Origin: Zychaea mexicana
Lineage: Eukaryota; Mucoromycota; Mucoromycetes; Mucorales; Lichtheimiaceae
NCBI RefSeq assembly: GCF_025766255.1
Contig: NW_026516776.1
Span: 62,001 to 126,000 of the forward strand
Length of the DNA stretch: 64,000 nt
Direction: 5' to 3'
Under the pieces are notes generated by a model, which searched no databases, was not told the origin of the DNA, and worked only from the letters and a program-made list of their open reading frames with translations. A program made the translations under genes and the position numbers. Positions 12,489 to 23,699 of this stretch are shown here, one piece after another; the first letter of the stretch is position 1, and every line of letters starts with the position of its first letter.

Positions 12489-12499
12489 TATATAATAAA
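12489..12499 (+). promoter_or_regulatory. TATA-like box upstream of the Ca2+/H+ exchanger gene
   Basis: TATATAATAAA lies about 110 bases before the ATG at 12608. Pyrimidine-rich DNA follows (12520-12600), as in many fungal core promoters and leaders. Confidence 0.45.
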
Positions 12500-12607
12500 G
12501 AACCCAACTCTGCGCTACTGCACGTTTTTTTTTTTTTTTGCTTTATTAACGTCTTTTCCTTTTCTTTCTTTTTTATTACCCTTTTCTTTCTCAAGTTCAA
12601 CACAACC

Positions 12608-14652
12608 ATGAACCACGAAAGCCAGCCACTTCTCGGGAGTTCGCGCGATGACGAGCCTGCTCCCACATTCTTCTCGTCGATGAAGGTCTCCTTCACCAAC
12701 TCATGGTTCAATGTTCTTTTGATCTTTGTTCCCATTGCTTTGGGCTTCTCATTTGTTGGCGCCTCTGATCCTGTTGTCTTCTCCCTTAACTTTATTGCCA
12801 TTATTCCTTTGGCAAAAATGCTGGGCTTTGGTATGGAAAAGAGAACCTTTATGCTGCAAAGAGGAGCTATAGAGCGTGTCTATAATTTCCACGCATGTTA
12901 TTGACACAAGAGAAAACTATTGAACAGCCACCGAAGAACTTGCTTTGCGTACTGGCTCGACCATCGGCTCGCTTCTTAACGCTACCTTTGGTAACGCTGT
13001 TGAACTTATTCTTGGTATCGTCGCTTTGAAGGAAGGACTTATTCGCGTTGTTCAAGGTTTGACGGACTTTTTTTTCTTTTGGTGGTGTGTGGAAGAGAGA
13101 AGTTTCTCCTTATTGACATTGTACTACCTTAACAGCTTCCATACTCGGCTCTATTCTGTCAAACATCCTTTTGGTAAGTATTTATAGACTTATGATTTAG
13201 GAGAGAGCACAACTTTTGGCAGGAAATCCTGAACGGCTCGTCTATCACGATTTTTAGGTTCTCGGCTTCTGTTTCCTTTTGGGCGGTTTGACGCGCAGTG
13301 AACAGGAATTCAGCAGCATCGGTATGTATCCGTTCGATGTAATGAGAGCCGCATGACATATCTATTGACTATTTGTTTTGCTTGTACTTGCAGCTGCACA
13401 GACGTCATCATCGTTGCTTTCACTTACAGTCTTGTCCCTCTTGGTGCCTGCTGCTTTCGCTACTGTCGCTGGTGATGGTAAGGAGGCTACTGATGGCATC
13501 CTGGCTTTGAGCCAGGGTACTTCGATCGTCTTGTTGATCGTCTACATTCTGTACTTGATCTTCCAGGTAATATATCAAAAAAGGGAACTCGCGTAAAGTG
13601 ACTCAGGGAGTTCATCATTTCTAACATTATGTCTTTGTTATGTCTGTTTAGCTCAAGACCCATACTCAATTCGTAAGTTGGCGCTCAAAGGGGGTGGGGA
13701 CAGGTTGTGCGGAAGATGGCCAGGATGGTATTATGCAAGCTGAGAGAACCGATATGTATTCACACGCGCTGAATCTCGTTTTTAGTTCGAAGATGAAGTT
13801 GATGAGGAAGAGGTTCCTACTACCACCTTGGCTTTCTCTGCCGTTTTGTAAGTTGTCTAGCGCTGTGACCAGTCTTTAAAAAAGGGCAATGGGAGCCACT
13901 AATCTTGTTACTCATGTATGAAACGTGATGATAGGTTGATTGCCGTTGCCGGTTTTGTGTCACTGCATGCCGAGTTCCTTGTCGGAGCGTAAGTTGGATT
14001 GCATGCATCGTGTTTTCTCTAAAGAATAGCAAAAACTAAACCTCTACCTCCGATTTCCTTTGTTAGCATTGAAGGCGTTGTTGACCAGTGGGGTATCAAC
14101 GAGACCTTTGTCGGTATTATTCTCCTTCCTTTGGTCGGCAAGTAAGTACTGCGGGAGTGGAGGATAGGAGGAGCATAAACTTGAGGGACAAATATACTAA
14201 TAAGTCCGAATATATTGCTGCTACTCTTACTGTTACTGCTACTATTAGCGCTGCCGAACATGTCAGCTCTGTCACCTTTGCCATGAAGAACAAGATGAAC
14301 TTGTGTATTGGTGTTGCTTTGTCGTCGTCGCTTCAAATTGGTCTTTTGGTTTCCCCTGTTTTGGTTATTGCCGGTTGGTTCATTGGCCAGCCCATGACCT
14401 TGTTCTTTGAGGACTTTGAGACCGTCATCCTGTTTGCTAGTGTTTTGATTGTCAACTACCTTATTCAAGATGCCCGCTCAAACTGGTTGGAAGGTGCCTT
14501 GCTTTTGGTAAGTCTTACTTGTTCGCCTCTTCCTCAACCATTGGGCATGTGTATGTGCACGTGCACGTGATACTAATCATACTTCTTCCTATGACAACCA
14601 GGCTGCCTATGCCATCATTGCCATGGCTTTCTTCTTCCACCCCATCAACTAA
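12608..14652 (+). CDS. Vacuolar Ca2+/H+ exchanger (CAX family, VCX1-like)
   Basis: Membrane antiporter that uses the vacuolar proton gradient to load Ca2+ into the vacuole. Translation starts MNHESQPLL, a short polar N-terminus with a leucine-based sorting-like motif, followed by about eleven hydrophobic spans. The two ion-binding repeats are visible: [20 protein letters not shown] in the first half, and PLVGN joined across an intron to [18 protein letters not shown] in the second. An acidic loop ([11 protein letters not shown]) separates the halves, as is usual in the family. About nine short introns split the gene. Junctions such as GTCGGCAA/GTAAGT to TAG/CGCTGCCGAA restore the conserved motif exactly. 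The protein ends FFFHPIN at about 400 residues, a normal family length. Confidence 0.93.
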
Positions 14653-15159
14653 GTGTTGGTCTTCCAGAATTTTTCCCTCTTCCTCTTCACGCTGTAGTTC
14701 TCTTATACAACGCTGTACTAGTAAACGAACCTTTTTATATCAAAGATGATCAAGCTTTTTATTTATTGAATAAAAGTATCTAAAGGCGATCCATGCTGAG
14801 CCATTGGATCTTGAAAAAACTCCTTCGATAAGCAGGCAACGTCCACGACCCAGTATCGACATCAAAACGTGGAAATTCAAGTTATAAATATGACCTACAG
14901 CACAGTGCCCAGAAGACTGCAAGTCGTAACTTTATATATATATTTTAAAGATATCTACTACATGCGCTTTTTATACTTTGATAGTGCCTATCCATATTTG
15001 AAAGCAAAGAATAGGGTATATCTGGAGCGTAGGGTGTGGCGTCGTTTTTAGAGCACACGCATTGTTTGCAGTACCTTGACAGCGATTTCAAACTAGAACG
15101 TTCAGAAAGTCATAAATATCGTCATCCGCTTTCCGAAGGAGCATCCGCCCTCTTGTGCC
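14653..15159. other. Intergenic, between convergent gene ends
   Basis: Holds the 3' untranslated regions of the exchanger gene and of the RMD1-like gene on the other strand. AT-rich; no coding signal seen. Confidence 0.5.
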
Positions 15160-17155
15160 TCACCCTGCCTTATTACTAAGAAAAAACAAAACACTTACGC
15201 ATGCAACAATAACAGCGATGATGATGAGGTAGATGATGATCAGCGTCTGATATTCCACTCCAAAGTTCGTAAGGTGGTCTCTGAGCATGGAAAGCAAATC
15301 AGAGATAACCTTCAGTCTATCGTTCAGAATTTTTGCGCGTTGCGGGACTTCCAGGTAATCTAACAATAATGGAGCAATCAATAGCCAAATCTTGACTTTA
15401 TACTACCTTAAACTACAGCGGACTGATTCTTTACCTCTGATAGCGTTATACATGGGTTGTAAAGCAGGCTCGGACCAAAAGATTTCCGGTGTGTCTATAT
15501 ACCACTGATAAGCAACTCTTTTCTGAACAACAAAAAAAAATCACATCCTACCAAGGACATTGGAAACCAAATTGACATTCATGCGCAAGCTGAATAGTTG
15601 ACCGTTAACCTTGGTGATTTCTACTCTATTTTTCACTAGCCGTCCAGTCTGTGCCATTTCTTTAGGTAAATGCTTGGTATCCTAAATAAATACATTAAAT
15701 ATCGAACGAACGATGATTAACGTAGCACGATTGAGAAAAAGACCTCACCCGTCCCTGCCTCTTTTATTTTTGATACGCATCTATCATCCGAGAATCCATA
15801 CATACCTCAATTGTCTTGTCCATCATATCTTCATACCGAGCAAGAACCGCGCTTTGTGATAATCCATGAGACAGAGTTAACTTGATCATATGGTTGCTGC
15901 TTTTTAACGTAATCATATCGTTGAAGATGCGAGGCTTGACTTGAGATACGTCGTATTGAAAGTGCATTTCTTCAATCTGCATGTCTTCATCTGGATTATC
16001 TCGGAACGGACGCAACGAGAACTGTGCAAAATCCTCAAGCATCAAAATCTCCTGAGCCCGATTGAAGTTCCAAAATACAACCACACCATAGTCGAAAAGA
16101 AAAACTTCGCCGCCGGAAAATATGCTATCACGTCGCGGAGTCGTAGGCGTAATAGCTGATGGTTCTGCTGTTGTTGTTGGTGCTTCTGTAGCCATTGTCG
16201 CTATGGGGGATGTTGGAATATCTTCTTTTACTGGAGAAACAGGCGCTGAGATGGATGATTGCAGTCTTCCGTTGTGGCTGCTACTGTTGTAGTGACGAAC
16301 AGGGCTGACAGCAATGTCCTCATCGTGTTCATGCAAATGCGATCCGACTGTATCCATGCCGTTTTGTTCGTATGTATCTTCGTCGTAATCCATTTCGCTA
16401 TCGTCGGAAATGCTCTCAGTAAGTGGAGACGCGCTACGTACACGCACGTTGAGCAAGTTTTCTTTACCAGGACGCATCGTCAATAATGGAAAGTGATATG
16501 CCGCATATAAACACTCGTCGTATAGTCTGGGAGTAACGCGATGATGCTGACGTAAAAATTGACGAAGAGGACCCAACGAGTAACCTTCGCCCGTAGAATA
16601 TGCTGTGACCCGAGGAAGATTAGCAAGATCGCGCTCGTCTTGTGTCATGTACTCTGCTTCTGTTCGATAACCGTACGACGGTCGTAGAATCTCTGCTGTC
16701 TCTCGTTCTTCGTTGGAAGGACTCCATCCTTCATGCTGTTGTTGCTGTTGCCAATCTTGCTGTTGTCGTTGTCGTTGTCGTCGTTCTTCTTCCTCTTCTT
16801 CATGAAGATGCTCGAAATGGTTTAATTCTGGTTTAGTTGGCGAAGGAAGGACATTTTCCAAACCAACCGCTGATGGTTCAACGGATTTTGGGGGAAACAA
16901 TACAAGCTTTTGTGAGATTTTACTGCTCCGTAGTGGTTGCGCCGTTTTTTGCCGAGGTGCCACTTGAGCAGAATCCGATTCTGTTCGTCGAAGAAGCGTT
17001 CTGCCATTGCTGCTGCCACTGCTACTTTCCGCCTGAGCAGAGGACGACGGTGCGCCTGGTTTTAGCACCTGCCGCGAAATTGCTGACGCTTGTTGCTGCT
17101 GTTGTAGCTGTGAAGAATGTGATTTAGATGGTTTATTCTCGGCTGTTTTTTTCAT
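15160..17155 (-). CDS. RMD1/RMD8/DUF155 family membrane-anchored protein
   Basis: Member of the family (yeast Rmd1, Rmd8, Mrx10) needed for meiotic nuclear division or mitochondrial gene expression; its biochemical activity is not established. The first exon is long (17155 to about 15785). Its disordered N-terminus is rich in Ser, Gln and Glu and includes a poly-Glu/Arg/Gln stretch near residues 115-150. The family core begins at LPRVTAYSTGEGYSL, with PRLYDECLYAAYHFPLL and, after a long acidic insert, EVFLFDYGVVVFWNF and ILMLEDFAQFSLRPF. Small exons then give LPKEMAQTGRLVKNRVEI, NVNLVSNVLG and TPEIFWSEP. The last exon has EVPQRAKILNDRLKVISDLL, a coiled region and one C-terminal membrane span (LIIIYLIIIAVIVACVSVLFF). 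This layout fits the family well. The start is the first ATG of the open frame. Confidence 0.88.
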
Positions 17156-17552
17156 TACAGAGTTCGTATATGTGTAAGGTAAAAAAAAAATTCGGCCTCA
17201 TGCAAGAGTGCTCAGGTGTTGAAAAAAATTAGAACTGCAATTCTTAGCTCAGCTGGTTCACTCTTACTTACCTTAAAATTATATAATGAAATCTATTAAA
17301 AAACACTATTGGATATTAGAAAACAATATCCAAACATACCAAAAGATAGCTTGTGTCAAAAAAACCTAGCACAAAAAAAATTTAAACTTTTTCTAGTTTG
17401 CATTATATGTCTTAAGTGCTGTAAATATTTATTTTTATTAATGCTCTATTATTTATTTAATAATTTTAATTATAATTTTGTTGTTGTTGTATATTGTTGT
17501 TGTTAGTAATGTGAATGTACGTATATATACGTTCAAACAGAATATTCAACAA

Positions 17553-17625
17553 GGGGATGTAGCTCAAATGGGAGAGCGCTCGCTTAGCATGCGAGAGGCA
17601 CTGGGATCGACGCCCAGCTTCTCCA
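17553..17625 (+). tRNA. tRNA-Ala (anticodon AGC)
   Basis: A 73-base cloverleaf can be drawn: acceptor stem GGGGATG/CTTCTCC, D-arm GCTC..GAGC, anticodon arm CTCGC-TTAGCAT-GCGAG with AGC in the loop, variable AGGCA, T-arm CTGGG-ATCGACG-CCCAG, discriminator A. The A at the first T-loop position is usual for eukaryotic tRNA-Ala. The sixth acceptor pair is a T-T mismatch. There is no intron. Confidence 0.92.
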
Positions 17626-20148
17626 ATTCAGATTCCAACAATCAGTTGGAAGCATCACTTTTATTATTTTTGTGGGACTGCTTATTTCTGGATTACTTTG
17701 TGACAAAAACCTTATTAACCTGCTTTCTCTATCGTTTTCCATTTCGTAATTATTGATGTCTTTCATTGCTATATTACGCTCTGATTTTGCTAAAAGAGTC
17801 GGTAGTGGTACAAGGAAAATGTTATAAGAGATTAAGCACGATAAACATTATTAATGAGAGTTAAAACCTTAATCAAATGAACTGCTCACTTGACTGAGCA
17901 ATAAAGCTCTTCCTAGATAATGATATATACTACAATAGTAAACTTGAGATATTTGTGTTTTACTTCACTGAAAACTAATAACAACTAGCTATGCTTTAAT
18001 AAGGAGAAACAACAAAGTATATTATGATCGGTTATTACCAAAGGCAATTGTATCCATGACAACCAAAATCATTCATACCGATAGCAATAGTCGCTGATTC
18101 AGCAGAGACAAAACGCACTCTTCACATGAAGCTGCAATATTAAACAGTGTCAACATATACATCTCATATCCAACGGGAGATATTTTACAAGAGTTCATTT
18201 GACAGTGAGCGCATAGACCACGCAACAGGAATGTTTACATGTCTGCTTCAAAGCGCTGTGTGCCTCGTCCCAGACAGTGACTCATGCTCTACTCGTGCTC
18301 CCTCCTAAAATAGTCATCGTTTGCAAGGCGTATTGAGTACATCGATGAACAACCGCTCACCTAATACTGGAAGTGCAGCAGGATTATTTTTCATTTTTCA
18401 TTGTGATTCCCCTAAATCACCTTTAAGTTTATGGCTCTGCTCGATGGCCATCAGCAACGTAGGTTACAAAGAGGTTTGGCGCAAATACAGGAAGACTGAC
18501 TGTGGTTGTTGATCCTTAAAGCACAAGTGTTAGCCACTGAGGCTGCCAACATTCTCTTATATCTGTAAAGGCTGCTAAACGTGATAACTCAGCGGTCGAA
18601 AACTGCACTTGCAGTTTTAATGGTGATGGTAGCGTACATTTTTTGTCTAACCATTACATGTACATCTATTCTTCGGGCAAAGAGAATGAAGTAGCTAAGT
18701 TTCCTTGCAGTATGATAAGAAATAGGCGGCGAAATGACATCTCTGACAGGTAGTGATTGTATATAATGGGCTAAGGTTTTCCGCTACTGATACTCGTTGT
18801 GAACGTATATATCAATGTGATACAATTCATGCGATTAGGTGTAAATCGCTTAAAAAATAATCTCCTCGTGCGTCTCTTCTCGTACGGCTTATAAGTACTT
18901 GATTAATTTTCAAAATTTGGTAGTCTTGTTCGTTCATGCCTTTGCATATACCAGTACCCACCGAGGGCATGACAGTGTATAAAAGCAATCAGTACAGCCG
19001 CAGCGTTCTGCACTTTACAGTTTAGAGTGTATGCGCGCGTACGGCTGATTTTTAAAAGGTTAGGCAAGATGCTCCATTGATCAAAGCTTCGCGTTCGCTC
19101 TCGGTCACCTGCTGTTGTCAATCAACTGCTCTTCTTGTGGAAGCTGGAGAGTGACTAGCGTTGCAATATGCTACTCTGTGGGAGGAGATCAGATTTAAAA
19201 CGTCTCTCTTTTTTAATTTCTATCATCTTGCGGAGCGCCGTCAGATCAGAAAGTAATCCGTTCTGATATCAAACATCCGTTTACCCCTAGACTGATACTA
19301 ATCGTCAGCGATCGCCTTTGCCATAAGGTCTTCCATTGCACGTTGGTTGACTTAATCCACAGGATGCTCGGCTGTGGTACCAGCTCCTTTAGGGATAACC
19401 ATTTCCGTGCCGTAATGTGATTGTATTATAAGGACTGTATAGTCGACCATTGTTCCCAAAAGGACCCCACTTTCTGTCGACCAAGCAAGCCTCATCAACT
19501 GCCAAGTACTGCTGAGGTGATGCTTGCTTCTATATTTGTGAACACTTGTTCTCGCCGCTCTGCCTAAAGTGCAATCTGAATCGTCGGAAAAGCTCTTTAT
19601 TGCTAGTGGAACCGAGTAAGCCAAAGACTTCACTTCGTTTTTTATGCATCGCGTTGTATACTGTTTTCCTTCTTCAAAGTTTTTGTCAGCACAAGTTAGG
19701 TGATTAATTTTCTCGTAGACTGCAAGTGCCATATACCGCTGATGACCAACAGCTGACTACTTGATGCTACTACTGCCAAAAAATTGGGGGTTTCTTTATG
19801 TAGTAGAAAAGTAATCTGACGGATATCGCGTAAAATATGTTTAGAAGAAGGTATCTGCACCTCGTAACACTGCAGTAAAACGAGTCGTACCAGCTGCATC
19901 GCAAGATATTTGATTGGTTATAGCAGCTAACACGGATGTAAGTTCTCCGAGCGAGCGAGTCCCATCTCTTTCTTCTTTTTTACAGCAACTTTCTAATGAT
20001 TCATACAGTTCCGAACAAAATAACCAGCGTTGCATTTTGCCGAGAATTGCGCCATTGTCATTTCTACATGCGGAGTACCAAAAGATCTGCCAACAAAAAC
20101 GCGGCGATTCGGACGAAGATGATCGCGCATCACCACTTCTTTGCACCA
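17626..20148. other. Gene-poor region upstream of the HAL2 gene
   Basis: About 2.5 kb of AT-rich DNA. Minus-strand frames at 19352-19732 (126 codons) and 19841-20191 (116 codons) have protein-like composition, but no family or consistent splicing was recognised. A plus-strand intron with strong signals (GTAAGT at 19938, TTTTTTACAG ending 19985) suggests that the HAL2 transcript has a spliced leader. Confidence 0.4.
19938..19985 (+). other. Predicted intron in the leader of the HAL2 gene
   Basis: A perfect GTAAGT donor and a pyrimidine-rich TTTTTTACAG acceptor define a 48-base intron on the plus strand. It lies about 160 bases upstream of the HAL2 start. Its length is a multiple of three and it contains no stop in the local open frame, so a short upstream reading frame (19914-20159) is open whether or not it is removed. 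Confidence 0.45.
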
Positions 20149-21520
20149 ATGTCCGGTAAGAGAAAACAGAGAAAAAAGATTCAGGAACCATGATGCTGTA
20201 TGTTCAAAGAAAATAACCCTGAATAACACGCATAATGCTTGTGAATTAGCCCTCGCTACTGAACGCTCCGTTGCCATTCAAGCTGTGCTGCAAGCCAGCA
20301 AAGTATGCCAGTCCGTTTTTCAACACCTTGTTGCCAACGAAACTCTGACAAAGAACGACAAGTCGCCTGTCACTGGTAAACTGAACCACCACTTTACTCA
20401 AAAAAATTGGACATTTTGGTTGTTCACGTAAAATAACAAACGAACGATTGCTTCTTATGCTACAGTTGCCGATTTCTCGGCTCAGGCCATCATCAACACT
20501 TATTTGCACAAGGCATTTCCCGAAGATCCCATTGTCGGTGAAGAAGATTCCAAAGATCTGCGTGACGATGCCGGTAAAGTGCTCCGCGAAAAGGTTCACT
20601 CACTGACTAACGGTGTCTTGGATGACTCTGAGAAGCTCTCTGAAGAACAGGTTAGTATGAGTATACGGTAGCTTACGCACAAGCAACTAGAAGTTTTCGA
20701 TCATTCAAAACAGCATTAAAACATATCTTGTGTGTCACCATAGATTCTGCAAGCAATTGATCGTGGCAACTATGCTGGTGGCGCCAAAGGACGTAAGTAT
20801 TCGACTACATCTTTAAAAAGCTTACAGCGTAGATACACCATCTAGGAGTAGTAGGCAAACTAAAAAACATAATTAATAGGTCACTGGGCATTGGATCCCA
20901 TTGATGGCACAAAGGGCTTTTTGCGCGGCGGACAATACGCTGTTTGCTTGGCATTAATCGTTGATGGCCAAGTCCAATTGGGTGTGATGGGCACTCCCAA
21001 TCTTCCTGTTGACCCTGCCAAGCCTGACGGTGAAAAGGGCACCTTGTTCATCACTGTACGCGGCGAAGGCGCCTTCCAACGTTCGTTCAGCAACCCTGCC
21101 GAGACCAAGATTCACTTTGCCGATATTTCCACAACCGAAGAAGCCACGTTCTGTGAATCTGTTGAAGCCGGCCATTCGTCGCACGGCGATGCTGCTGAGA
21201 TTGCCAAGCTGTTGGGTATTACGCGCCCAGCCGTCCGCATGGACAGCCAGGCTAAGTACTGCTCCATTTCCCGTGGTGATGGTGACATCTACCTCCGCTT
21301 GCCTACGAGCAAGACCTACGTCGAAAAGATCTGGGATCACGCTTCTGGCTCCTTGTTGGTGACTGAGGCTGGTGGTAAGGTGACCGATGTCAATGGAAAG
21401 CCTTTGGACTTCTCCATTGGTCGTACTTTGGAGAGCAACAAGGGTGTTATTGCTGCCAACGCCAAGATCTTTGACCGCGTTTTGGAGTCAGTGCAGAAGG
21501 TGCTTAGCAGCAAGTTGTAA
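20149..21520 (+). CDS. MET22: 3'(2'),5'-bisphosphate nucleotidase (HAL2/MET22)
   Basis: Mg2+-dependent, lithium- and sodium-sensitive phosphatase that turns 3'-phosphoadenosine 5'-phosphate into AMP, clearing a by-product of sulfate assimilation. The tiny first exon ATG TCC G (start 20149) splices via GTAAGA to GAATTAG/CC, giving MSALATERSVAIQAVLQASK. Further blocks: LTKNDKSPVT, PIVGEEDSKDLRDD (metal-binding Glu residues), HWALDPIDGTKGFLRGGQYA (the DPIDGTKGF signature with metal ligands) and EKIWDHASGSLLVTEAGG (C-terminal signature). Four introns are evident, all in the 5' half; the last exon from 20881 is long. The length of about 350 residues is typical. The gene is convergent with gene A, whose stop is about 100 bases away. 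Confidence 0.95.
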
Positions 21521-21621
21521 AATTATATATTCTTTCATGATCCATCCGTTATATGTATAAATAAAAAGTCTACTAGTACTATATCTATATGTATGAAAAC
21601 AATTTAAGGGCAGTATGTGGG

Positions 21622-23299
21622 TCACAATGATAGCGATGATGGCGCCGTGGATAGTGATGACAGTGGTGATACAGTTGGTAGTGATGATGACGATAATACT
21701 GTGCTGGAGGATTCTTGTTGCTTTTGTTGAGCGTGCTTAGAGGCACGATAAGTGATCTACCAATCAATAGTGAATAGATATGGCGGTTAGTAATTGTATT
21801 CTGCTATTCTGCGTCTCCGTCGTCTAAGCGATCAACCAACCTTTGTGAATTTAGGAACTGGAGTGGAACACTTTAACTTATAATAATGAAGAACAACCAG
21901 GTCGGTCCAAGTAATAGTCGCACCCTCGTCATTATTTTTCTCGAGCGAGTTAACGGACACACGCCGAAGGATGCTTGCATCACGAAGGCATCTCTTATTA
22001 TAAAAAAAAGTCGGTATCATCAGCAACAGCTATCAATCGACATATCCAAGACAACTTGACGTCACATAGTTATAACATATTTTTTTGTACCTGGATTATT
22101 GCCATAGAACCTTGATTTGTAGCACTCGGCTGCGACTGTCTATCATGATCAACTGCTACCAGTTGTTGCGCAGAGACGATCTTGTAAACTGATTGCGCGA
22201 TGACAGGAATGAGATGTGTTATCTCAACCATTTTCTGTACAGAGATTGAATGGATGGAATAGGTGTCTAGGTAAATTATATGCCATGCGCTCTTCTTTCA
22301 AAATAATCCTTTACCTGGGCGTATACGGGTGAAAACACCAAAGGATACATTGGACCAATATTCTCACAAAAGACGTGAAACATTGCATTGAATAAATATT
22401 CGTTTATCATCTCAGTGGGCTCTTGTAGGGCATCGGTCAAACTGTCCGGCTGCTTGTATCGCAATGTAAGTCAATGAGGAAGTAGTGTATGACAGGCTAT
22501 GAAACAAGTATAAAACAATAACCTCTTCTGTTTCCCAGTCCATCAACAAATAAATCTTGATCAAGTTCGCCTGAGGTGCTGGCCGCTGTAACATAGTCGA
22601 CAGTGGACTATTAATGGAGGATGACGTGCTACGCAGCAATCGGAATCGGTAATCTTTTACGACGATACCGTTTCACGCGTTGGTAAAGAAATGAATGAGA
22701 ATAGTTCACTGCATAAAATCAACAGCGAACTTACCAGGCTTGTGAGAATGCTGGGTCTGTGTGGTGGTGTCCAGACGTTCGGACTGCAGTCCACAATGTC
22801 TTAATATCTGAGAGAGATAACGGTTTCAAGTTAGCACCATCATGATGGTGCGAAAAGCCAAGGGTTTCTGTGCGATTTATAAACGTACCAATTGCAATGG
22901 CTCCTCTATCCAAATCATCGGCTCAACGCAAGCAAGACCATTCATCCTAGTAGCACAGTAAAAGAAAAAAACGAGGTCGCATGCGTTAAGGATTCAAATG
23001 TCATCATTGGTCGTCAACAGCAAGCCCACTACTTTTCTCCTTTTTAACCAAGAGAAGTAAAAGGATATTTGTATTGTCAATACGCCTTGATCGAGGATCT
23101 TGTCCAGATTCTCCAGCGAGAAGTAATCATTGGGATGATGGTAGTGAGGATAATCGATCTGCACGATGCACTTTGCGCGAAGTGATGTTTTGCCAAAGCT
23201 TCTGCCGAGCTGGCGCCGGTGACGGACTAACGGTGGGATGGTCAAGACCATTCTTTCAAAGTGACACTGGCTGGGAGATTGAGTTTGCACAAAGGACAT
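21622..23299 (-). CDS. Gene A: unrecognised spliced gene, paralogue of gene B at 56776-58472
   Basis: I do not recognise the family. The reading is supported by exon-by-exon similarity to gene B. Start MSFVQTQSPSQ (23299). Exon 1 ends near ENLDKILDQGVLTIQ. Later exons read ACVEPMIWIEEPLQL, then ILRHCGLQSERLDTTTQ, then a block with SPLSTMLQRPAPQANLIKIY and LLMDWETEE, then LTDALQEPTEMINEYLF with CENIGPMYPLVFSPVYAQV, then KMVEITHLIPVIAQSVYKI, then EGATITWTDLVVLHYYK, and a Ser/Gln-rich tail ending PSSLSL. Exon boundaries fall at the same places as in gene B. No membrane span or signal peptide is evident, so it is probably a soluble protein of about 350-400 residues. Some exon ends are approximate. 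Confidence 0.7.
22834..22851. repeat. Perfect 18-base palindrome inside an intron of gene A
   Basis: GCACCATCATGATGGTGC equals its own reverse complement. It lies in the intron just upstream (on the minus strand) of the exon encoding ILRHCGLQ. It could form a cruciform/hairpin or be a dyad binding site; no function is known. Confidence 0.8.
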
Positions 23300-23699
23300 G
23301 ATAGTTTTCAGAAACAAAACAAAGAAGAGGGTTAAGTAGAAGAGAAAGATAGAAGAGGGAAAAAGACGCGTGCGACGCCAAATAAAAATTATGCGAAAAA
23401 AAAAGACGCGTTGTCACAGAGACGCAACGTGATCTTTTTCACTTCTACCGCGATGTACCTATAATGATTAGCACACTTTTTGTACATATGAGCAACGCGT
23501 TCCTATAACGCGCCTTTTTCTGAAGAATTATTTAGCGAATCGAGCTTTAAAAGCACTAGTTCATAGTAGCTTTTTCATTTATGACCCGGTATGTTGGGTC
23601 AACGATATGCCTGTTGTCAAATTCGCTGAGTTTCGTTTAGCACCTGGAAGAGTTTTGCAGGAAAAAAGAATTTTTTCTTAATTTGCTTTACTGTTCCTT
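23300..23699. other. Divergent promoter region between gene A and the NUFIP1-like gene
   Basis: About 400 bases between two divergent starts. It carries two short AAAAAGACGCGT repeats (near 23360 and 23400) and several ACGCG/CGCGT cores (including near 23485 and 23510), which resemble the MluI cell-cycle box core. No coding signal. Confidence 0.35.

Noticed and set aside
19352..19732. 126-codon minus-strand frame
   Set aside because: No recognisable domain and no consistent upstream exon; could be a gene fragment but cannot be supported.
20954..21340. 128-codon minus-strand frame
   Set aside because: Antisense to the long last exon of the HAL2 gene.
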